From the NCBI GenBank assembly GCA_005798925.1, contig SYID01000149.1, positions 1 through 8,757 on the forward strand: a DNA stretch of 8,757 nt. The letters run 5' to 3'. Shown here one piece after another: positions 1 to 4,870 of this stretch; within the stretch, counting starts at the first letter, position 1; every line of letters starts with the position of its first letter. The translations under genes and the position numbers were made by a program. This stretch comes from Verrucomicrobiota bacterium (GTDB lineage: Bacteria > Verrucomicrobiota > Verrucomicrobiia > Opitutales > UBA953). The notes beneath the pieces were generated by a model, which saw only the letters and a program-made list of their open reading frames with translations, did no database searches and was not told where the DNA came from.

Positions 1-65
1 CTCAATGGTAGAGCAGTTGACTCTTAATGACTTGGTTCGGGGTTCAAGTCCCCGTCCAGCCACCA
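1..65 (+). tRNA. tRNA-Lys (anticodon CTT), 5' end outside the window
   Basis: The window opens in the D stem (CTC, loop AATGGTA, GAG). The anticodon loop is CTCTTAA at 21-27, giving anticodon CTT at 23-25 (lysine AAG codons). The T stem is perfect: CGGGG at 38-42 pairs with CCCCG at 50-54 around the loop TTCAAGT. The 3' acceptor strand TCCAGCC is at 55-61, followed by discriminator A and an encoded CCA at 63-65. About the first ten bases, including the 5' acceptor strand, lie before the window, so acceptor pairing cannot be checked. The anticodon stem is odd: GTTGA (16-20) faces TGACT (28-32), giving G-U, U-C, U-A, G-G and A-U, so two of five positions do not pair. It could be a functional variant, a decaying copy or a sequence error. 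Identity as tRNA is secure; function is less so. Confidence 0.85.
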
Positions 66-87
66 GCGGGTATCTTTCAGGCGAAGC

Positions 88-408
88 TCACCGGCGTTGT
101 TCGGCACGGTTGCGACGGTACCGTTCGGCCATGTAGGTGGCATGACAGGGCCGGCAGTAGCTATGATAGCTGCCCGAGGCCTTGAGCCAGTGGAACATCT
201 GCACCGGCAGATCCTGGCCGCACTGGGCGCAGCATCGCGTGCTCGCCGCGTGACGGGCCCCGCGCCTGGCGATCCGCTGGCGGACGGACTCGGTGAGGCA
301 CGGCCGGCAGAACGGATGGACGGCGGCCACGCCTTGGAGACGGTGGAACTGGTCGAGGGGACGGGTCTTGCGGCAGCAACGGCACTTCTTCTTGGCAGGA
401 AGGTTCAT
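88..408 (-). CDS. small protein with two tandem four-cysteine zinc-binding units
   Basis: This 106-residue basic protein has no named family that I recognise with certainty. It contains two copies of one unit. Unit 1 has C9-x2-C12 and C34-x2-C37; unit 2 has C60-x2-C63 and C85-x2-C88. The copies are exactly 51 residues apart, with the same 22-residue step between cysteine pairs. Both carry an F-H-x-L core (FHRL at 21-24, FHWL at 72-75) and end in CRPC. The pattern C-x2-C, aromatic, then C-[RK]-x-C resembles the zinc-binding part found at the start of some HNH or endonuclease VII-like proteins, but no HNH catalytic residues follow here. The tail (about 92-106) is rich in Arg and Lys, which suggests nucleic-acid binding (inference). 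The gene lies 71 bp after glmS on the same strand and ends 22 bp from the convergent tRNA. The ATG at 408 is preceded by GGCAGG directly abutting it, too close for a normal ribosome site. The regular cysteine spacing argues that this frame, not the overlapping opposite-strand one, is real. Confidence 0.72.
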   Translation of the reverse strand: MNLPAKKKCRCCRKTRPLDQFHRLQGVAAVHPFCRPCLTESVRQRIARRGARHAASTRCCAQCGQDLPVQMFHWLKASGSYHSYCRPCHATYMAERYRRNRAEQRR

Positions 409-479
409 CCTGCCACGAAAAACGAGTTCCGAGGCCGCGCAATGGCGACGACCTAGGGTCCATCACTGAGAGAAACCCC

Positions 480-2318
480 TTACTCGACGGTCCCCGATTT
501 GGCGAGGTTGCGGGGCTGGTCGATCGGGCAGTCGCGCAGACGCGCGACATGGTAGGCGAGCAGCTGCAAAGCCACCGCCGCCGGGATGGTCGCGACCAAG
601 GGGTCGCAGTCAGGGATGCGGATGACGTCGTCGGCGACGGCGACGGGCGGGCCGCCGTCGGTGACGACGGCGATGACCCGCGCCCCGCGCGCCCTGCATT
701 CCTCGGCGTTGCCCAGGACCTTGTCCAGGACCGGGGAGCGGTTGGCGAGGACCACGACGGGCATGCCAGGGGTGAGCAAGGCGATGGGGCCGTGCTTGAG
801 TTCGGCGGCGTGATACCCTTCGGCGTGCACATAGGAGATTTCCTTGAGCTTCAGGGCGCCCTCCAAGGCGACGGGGTGCATCGGTCCGCGACCGAGGAAG
901 AACGCGTGGTCGTGTCCCGCCATGCGCGCGGCGACCGCGGCGATGGCGGCGTCCTGGGCCAGCACGGCTTCGATGAGCTTCGGCAACCGGGCGATTTCCG
1001 CGGCCAAGGCCTGCCCCCTCTCGCCGGACAGGCGGCGTCCTCGGCCGAACTTGAGCGCCATGAGCAGCAGGACGGCGACCTGACCGGTGAAGGCCTTGGT
1101 GGACGCGACGGAGATCTCCGGTCCGGCGTGCAGGTAGACGCCCCGTCCGGTCTCGCGGGCGATCGCCGAGCCGACCACGTTGACGAGCCCCATGACGACG
1201 GCCCCTTTGTCCTTGGCTTCCCGGACGGCGGCCAAGGTGTCGGCGGTCTCGCCGGACTGCGAGATGGCGACCACCAGGTCGCGCCCGTCGACGAGCGGGT
1301 TGCGGTAGCGGAATTCGGCGGCAGGCTGCACTTCGGCGTGGATCGCGGCGAGTTCTTCGAGGGCGAATTCTCCGACCATGCCCGCGTGCAGAGAGGTGCC
1401 GCAGCCGACCATGACGACACGTTGGAAGTCGAGGAGTTCGCGGGCGGTCGCGCCCATGCCCGAGAGCACGGCCGTGCCGTTGACGAGGTCGAGCCTGCCG
1501 CGCAGGGCGTTGCCGACGGTCTCCGGCTGCTCGTGGATTTCCTTGAGCATGAAGTGCGCATGTCCGCCCTTCTCGACCGCGCCGGCCTCGAAAGTCAGCT
1601 CCGCGATCTCGCGGTCGATCGGGGCATGGTCAAGGTCGGTGATGTCGACGGAATCGGCCGTGACCCGGGCGACGTCGCCGTCATCCAGGTAGATGACCCG
1701 ACGGGTGTGGGCCACGAGCGCGGCCGGATCCGAGGCGACGAGGCATTCGCCCTCGCCGACGCCGATGACCAGAGGACTGCCTTTGCGCGCGACGACGATG
1801 ACGCCGGGCTCGGCGGCGGACAGCACGGCGATGCCGTAGGCGCCTTCGACGCGGCGCAAGGCGGCGATCACGGCCTGCCGCAGGTCGCCCTTATGGTATT
1901 CGCCGATCAGGCGGACCAAGGCCTCGGTGTCCGTCTCGGAGGCGAAGACGTGTCCCTTGGCCTCGAGCTTGGCGCGGATGTGCCGGTAGTTCTCGATGAT
2001 CCCGTTGTGGACGAGCCGGATGCGTCCGGTAGCGTCGGAATGAGGGTGCGCGTTGGCTTCGGTCGGCGCCCCGTGCGTGGCCCAGCGGGTGTGCGCGATG
2101 CCGGCATGCCCGGCGGCGACCTCGGCCTCGACCCATTCGGCGCGGACCTTGTCGGCAAGCCGCGCGACCTTGCCCACGGCCCGCAAGGTCCGCAGGCCGC
2201 CCGCCTGCTGGATGGTCAGTCCGGCGGAGTCATAGCCGCGGTATTCAAGCCGACGTAATCCTCCGAGGAGGACGGGGGTGGCCGCGTTGCGACCGACATA
2301 GCCGATGATGCCGCACAT
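480..2318 (-). CDS. glmS: glutamine--fructose-6-phosphate aminotransferase (isomerizing)
   Basis: The protein makes glucosamine-6-phosphate from fructose-6-phosphate and glutamine, the committed step to UDP-GlcNAc, in the cytoplasm. At 612 residues it is full length. It starts MCGIIGYVG, so Cys2 becomes the N-terminal nucleophile of the class II glutaminase domain (about 1-220); this fixes the start. Glutaminase motifs HTRWATHG (76-83), HNGIIEN (104-110) and SETDTEA (127-133) are present. Two SIS sugar-isomerase domains follow: GCGTSLHAG (305-313), SQSGETADT (353-361) and EISVASTKAF (401-410) belong to the first, and EGALKLKEISYVHAEGYHAA (486-505) then ELKHGP (506-511) to the second. The C-terminal tail DQPRNLAKSGTVE holds the catalytic Lys607, but has Gly609 where SVTVE is the usual ending. 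The gene starts 2 bp after the stop of the GlmU-like gene with no visible Shine-Dalgarno, so translation is probably coupled. With only 2 bp upstream there is no room for a glmS ribozyme of the Firmicutes type. Confidence 0.98.
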   Translation of the reverse strand: MCGIIGYVGRNAATPVLLGGLRRLEYRGYDSAGLTIQQAGGLRTLRAVGKVARLADKVRAEWVEAEVAAGHAGIAHTRWATHGAPTEANAHPHSDATGRIRLVHNGIIENYRHIRAKLEAKGHVFASETDTEALVRLIGEYHKGDLRQAVIAALRRVEGAYGIAVLSAAEPGVIVVARKGSPLVIGVGEGECLVASDPAALVAHTRRVIYLDDGDVARVTADSVDITDLDHAPIDREIAELTFEAGAVEKGGHAHFMLKEIHEQPETVGNALRGRLDLVNGTAVLSGMGATARELLDFQRVVMVGCGTSLHAGMVGEFALEELAAIHAEVQPAAEFRYRNPLVDGRDLVVAISQSGETADTLAAVREAKDKGAVVMGLVNVVGSAIARETGRGVYLHAGPEISVASTKAFTGQVAVLLLMALKFGRGRRLSGERGQALAAEIARLPKLIEAVLAQDAAIAAVAARMAGHDHAFFLGRGPMHPVALEGALKLKEISYVHAEGYHAAELKHGPIALLTPGMPVVVLANRSPVLDKVLGNAEECRARGARVIAVVTDGGPPVAVADDVIRIPDCDPLVATIPAAVALQLLAYHVARLRDCPIDQPRNLAKSGTVE

Positions 2319-2320
2319 GT

Positions 2321-3202
2321 TCAGGAAAGGATGTCCTTGGCGACGATGGCGCCGGGCAAGGTGGTGGTCTTGGGCCAGAGCTTCCGGCCCGGGTAGATCG
2401 AAGTGTGGACGCCCGTATGGACGCCGTCCCCGACGATGGTCCCGAGCTTGCGGCGACCGGTGTCCGTCAGGCGACCTTCCACGAGGCTGCGATGCGCGGC
2501 GCCGTCATGCCGCAGGTTCGAGGTGATGGTGCCGGCGCCGAAGTTCACTTTCTCGCCGAGGACGGAGTCGCCGACGTAGGACAGGTGGCCGACGTTCGTG
2601 CCGGACAGGAGGATCGAGTTCTTGAGCTCGACGGCCTGGCCGACGTGGCATCTGTCGCCGATGGAGGTCGAGCCGCGGATATAGCAGTTGGGACCTATCT
2701 TGCAGTGGTCGCCGATGATGACGTCGCCTTCGATGACGACGCCCGGCAGGATCTTGACGCCCTTGCCGACCTGCAGGCGTCCGTCGACGTAGAGCGAGGC
2801 ATGCGCGCCGGATTCCATCGCATAGCACTGGCGGGCGGTCATGGCCTCGGCGTTGGCCCTCAGGAGGTCCCATGCGTAGGCGATGACGAAAGACTGGACG
2901 GCCCGGAGTTCGCGGGCGCCGTTCCGCCGGCGCGCCAGGACCATGCCGTCCGCCTGAGCCATGAGGCCGAAGGAAGCGTCGGCGACGAAGGTCGCGAGTT
3001 CGGTAGGATCGAGCCAGGCTCCGGGATGGATCTCGACCTCGGCCGTCCCGGCTCCTTCGGCGAGGCCGGCGGCGCGCAGGACCGCCAGCTGATGACTTCG
3101 CAACGGGAGGTTCGCCACCGGGAATTCGGCCAAGGCGCGGGTGAGCGTCAGCGGGAGGCACCCGGGCGTCTCTTCCGCGGGCAGGAAACGGAAAGCAGCC
3201 AT
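2321..3202 (-). CDS. GlmU-like left-handed beta-helix N-acetyltransferase with reduced nucleotidyltransferase-like N-terminus
   Basis: Residues about 135-293 form a hexapeptide-repeat (left-handed beta-helix) acyltransferase. The block VGHLSYVGDSVLGEKVNFGA (204-223) continues GTITSNLRHDG (224-234) and matches the acetyl-CoA-dependent half of GlmU, including the candidate catalytic His206 and Tyr209. The later block RRKLGTIVGDGVHTG (250-264) then SIYPG (268-272) resembles the archaeal-type GlmU-like acetyltransferases more than E. coli GlmU. The likely reaction is acetylation of glucosamine-1-P to GlcNAc-1-P. The N-terminal 130 residues lack a GxGxRM nucleotidyltransferase loop. Instead PLTLTRALAEFPVANLPLRS (17-36) and AYAWDLLRANAEAM (108-121) recall the divergent NTP_transf_4 domain fused to such helices in Bacteroidota. 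That domain appears shortened: 293 residues in total against roughly 390 for those fusions (from memory). The ATG lies 1 bp after the glmM stop (TGACATG) with no clear Shine-Dalgarno, implying translational coupling. Flanking glmM and glmS strongly support the pathway. Acetyltransferase identity is confident; whether it can also uridylylate is unknown. Confidence 0.9.
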   Translation of the reverse strand: MAAFRFLPAEETPGCLPLTLTRALAEFPVANLPLRSHQLAVLRAAGLAEGAGTAEVEIHPGAWLDPTELATFVADASFGLMAQADGMVLARRRNGARELRAVQSFVIAYAWDLLRANAEAMTARQCYAMESGAHASLYVDGRLQVGKGVKILPGVVIEGDVIIGDHCKIGPNCYIRGSTSIGDRCHVGQAVELKNSILLSGTNVGHLSYVGDSVLGEKVNFGAGTITSNLRHDGAAHRSLVEGRLTDTGRRKLGTIVGDGVHTGVHTSIYPGRKLWPKTTTLPGAIVAKDILS

Positions 3203-3203
3203 G

Positions 3204-4559
3204 TCAGAGGGCTTCGAAGTCCGCTTCGACAGCCGAGCGGAAAGCGGCGGACCAACGGTCGACTTCGCCCTGGTCGCGATGCTCGACGAGGATCCGCAGC
3301 TTGTTCTCGGTGCCGGAATAACGGATCAGGTGGCGACCGGCCGCGCCGAAGGCCTCGTCGGCCTTGCGGATCGCCTCCTGCAGGGCGTTGAGCTGCGTCA
3401 GCGGCACCCTGGCGCGGACCTTGAGATTGACCAAAGCCTGGGGATACTCGCGCATGCCCGCGGCGAGTTCCGCCAGCGTGGCCCCTTTCTGGCGCATGAA
3501 GCGCAGGACCTGCAGGGCGCTGAGGATGCCGTCGCCCGTGGTGGCGTAGTCGGAGAAGATGAGGTGGCCGGAGTTCTCGCCTCCGAACGAATACCCGCCT
3601 TTCCGCAGAGCCTCGATGACATGTCGGTCGCTGACTGCCGTGGTGACGACGCCGATGCCGGCCTTGCGCATGGCCTCGTGAAGGCCGAGGTTCGACATCA
3701 CGGTGCAGACCATGGTGTTGCCGCTGAGCTTGCCTTCTTCCTGCAAGGCCAATGCGCACAAGGCCAGGATCCGGTCTCCGGACACGCCTACGCCGCTGGC
3801 GTCGGTGAATATCACCCGGTCGGCGTCGCCATCCAGCGAGATCCCTACGTCCGCCCCCTGCTCGCGGACGGCCTTTCCGGCGAATTCGGGATGCAACGCG
3901 CCCACGCCGGCGTTGATGTTCGTCCCATCCGGGTCGACCCCGAGTTTCACCACTTTCGCGCCGAGTTCCTTGAAGATCAGCGGAGCCAGGAGATAGCCTG
4001 CTCCGTGACCGCAATCGACGACGATCTTCATCCCGTCGAGGTAGGCGTTGCCGAGGCTTTGCTTGGCGAATTCGATGTAACGTCCGCGAGCGTCATCGAT
4101 GCGGTAGGCTTTGCCGATCTTGTCCCCCGTCACGCCGTTGGCTTTCACGTCGTAAAGCACTTCCTGTTCGACGATCGCCTCCAGTTCGTCGGAAAGCTTG
4201 AATCCGTCCGGTCCGAAGATCTTCAGCCCATTGTCTTCGTAAGGATTGTGCGAAGCCGTCAGCATGATCCCCGCGCCGCAGCCCATGGACTTGGTCAGGT
4301 GAGCCACCGCCGGAGTGGGCATCGGGCCGACCAGGAAGACATCCATGCCGCTCGAGACCAGGCCGCTGGTCAGCGCGGTTTCGAGCATGTAGCCGGAAAT
4401 CCGGGTATCCTTGCCGATGACCACCCGGTTGTGGTTGGCGCCGCTCGATCGCAGGACCCGGGAGATGGCTTGTCCGACCCGTAGGGCGATTTCTGGCGTA
4501 ATCGGGTATTCATTGGCTCGTCCGCGGATGCCGTCCGTGCCGAAGAGTTTGGTAACCAT
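3204..4559 (-). CDS. glmM: phosphoglucosamine mutase
   Basis: This cytoplasmic enzyme interconverts glucosamine-6-phosphate and glucosamine-1-phosphate, the step between GlmS and the acetyltransferase. Its 451 residues are typical of the family. It begins KLFGTDGIRG (4-13). The active-site phosphoserine loop TASHNP is at 101-106, so Ser103 carries the phosphate. The metal-binding loop DGDADR is at 243-248, the sugar-binding loop GGENSGH at 326-332, and the phosphate-binding loop RYSGTENKLR at 413-422. The GENSGH form of the sugar loop and the overall likeness favour GlmM over phosphomannomutase or phosphoglucomutase, and the adjoining glmS confirms it. It is the first gene of the minus-strand cluster. 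The ATG at 4559 follows two ACTTAGG copies; the distal AGGA ends 10 bases upstream and is the better ribosome site. Its stop is followed after 1 bp by the next start. All key residues are intact. Confidence 0.98.
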   Translation of the reverse strand: MVTKLFGTDGIRGRANEYPITPEIALRVGQAISRVLRSSGANHNRVVIGKDTRISGYMLETALTSGLVSSGMDVFLVGPMPTPAVAHLTKSMGCGAGIMLTASHNPYEDNGLKIFGPDGFKLSDELEAIVEQEVLYDVKANGVTGDKIGKAYRIDDARGRYIEFAKQSLGNAYLDGMKIVVDCGHGAGYLLAPLIFKELGAKVVKLGVDPDGTNINAGVGALHPEFAGKAVREQGADVGISLDGDADRVIFTDASGVGVSGDRILALCALALQEEGKLSGNTMVCTVMSNLGLHEAMRKAGIGVVTTAVSDRHVIEALRKGGYSFGGENSGHLIFSDYATTGDGILSALQVLRFMRQKGATLAELAAGMREYPQALVNLKVRARVPLTQLNALQEAIRKADEAFGAAGRHLIRYSGTENKLRILVEHRDQGEVDRWSAAFRSAVEADFEAL

Positions 4560-4562
4560 TGG

Positions 4563-4577
4563 CCTAAGTTCCTAAGT
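4563..4577 (-). promoter_or_regulatory. tandem ACTTAGG pair with the probable glmM ribosome binding site
   Basis: The minus strand reads ACTTAGGA then ACTTAGG just before the glmM ATG: two 7-mers with an 8-base period (plus-strand CCTAAGT at 4563-4569 and 4571-4577). Each holds an AGG. The distal AGGA (4573-4570) is 10 bases from the start codon, a workable Shine-Dalgarno distance; the proximal AGG is only 3 bases away. The repeat may be chance, a duplicated ribosome site or a small operator. Confidence 0.4.
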
Positions 4578-4628
4578 GATAGATTAATAGGCAAGATTAA
4601 ATGATTGAAAAACATCCTATATGATGGA

Positions 4629-4647
4629 TATGACCATTTCGGTCATA
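4629..4647. repeat. perfect 7-bp dyad (TATGACC-N5-GGTCATA)
   Basis: TATGACC (4629-4635) and GGTCATA (4641-4647) are exact reverse complements around ATTTC. A 19-base dyad in AT-rich DNA, 70-90 bp from the glmM start, is the size of a dimeric repressor or activator site. It could also be a short hairpin in the glmM leader RNA. It overlaps the weak TATGAC -10 candidate on the minus strand. It has no U-tract, so it is not a convincing terminator. Confidence 0.5.
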
Positions 4648-4657
4648 ATTCTTAAAT

Positions 4658-4841
4658 GAGGATTAAACAAGGGCGCATAACGAGCGATTTGCGTGACAGC
4701 GATAAGCCCGAAACACATCGAGCAAGCAATTGACTTGGATGTGAACGAAAAACCGGTGCGCTGAGGCCGTCGAATTTGCCAAGAGAATAATCGACGGAAT
4801 TTGAGATGAAGATGAGCAAGCGACCCTAGTTCTTAATCCTC
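4658..4841. repeat. widely spaced inverted pair GAGGATTAA / TTAATCCTC
   Basis: GAGGATTAA at 4658-4666 is repeated in inverted form as TTAATCCTC at 4833-4841. Three more bases on one side make it 11 of 12 (TTAATCCTCATT on the minus strand against TTAATCCTCGTT on the plus strand). Each copy therefore reads in the same orientation relative to the gene it precedes: about 100 bases before glmM and about 30 before the cytochrome start. Additional GATTAA copies lie at 4582-4587 and 4595-4600. A shared regulator site is possible; chance in AT-rich DNA is the alternative. Confidence 0.35.
4767..4797. repeat. 7-bp dyad CCGTCGA-N17-TCGACGG
   Basis: CCGTCGA (4767-4773) and TCGACGG (4791-4797) are exact reverse complements separated by 17 bases. 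The dyad lies 74 bp before the GTG start of the cytochrome gene. It could be an operator or an RNA hairpin in the leader. There is no following T-run, so a terminator is unlikely. Confidence 0.35.
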
Positions 4842-4870
4842 GTTCGACAGGAACATGGCTTCTTCGTTCA

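Larger units (their letters stand above)
4560..4870. promoter_or_regulatory. divergent intergenic control region between glmM and the cytochrome gene
   Basis: These 311 bp separate two genes read in opposite directions, so promoters for both should lie here. The glmM-proximal part is AT-rich: by hand count 40 of 120 bases in 4561-4680 are G or C, clearly below the flanking genes. On the minus strand a weak promoter can be drawn as TTTCAA (4610-4605) with TATTAA (4589-4584), and a second as TTGTTT (4670-4665) with TATGAC (4647-4642). Neither is convincing. On the plus strand TTGACT (4730-4735) resembles a -35 box but no -10 box sits at the right distance. Only poorly supported reading frames cross the region; none looks like a real gene. 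Separate entries list the dyads and repeats found inside it. Confidence 0.6.

Noticed and set aside
66..87. Possible integration site or terminator at the tRNA 3' end
   Set aside because: No repeat of the tRNA 3' end, integrase gene or hairpin with a T-run is visible in the window.
97..456. Plus-strand frame opposite the small zinc protein
   Set aside because: The minus-strand frame has two sets of identically spaced cysteines, which chance would not produce; the plus-strand translation has no pattern.
409..479. Possible terminator between glmS and the small zinc-protein gene
   Set aside because: Only a 4-bp GACC/GGTC hairpin and an unrelated T-run are seen; they do not combine into a credible terminator.
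161..832. Minus-strand frame of 223 codons overlapping glmS and the small zinc protein
   Set aside because: It overlaps two better supported genes in another frame and its translation is low-complexity Ser/Pro/Arg.
549..2258. Long plus-strand open frame (569 codons) opposite glmS
   Set aside because: It mirrors the GC-rich coding sequence of glmS and its translation shows no recognisable domain; glmS itself is complete and motif-rich.
2311..2323. Possible glmS ribozyme before glmS
   Set aside because: Only 2 bp separate glmS from the upstream coding region, so there is no untranslated leader to hold one.
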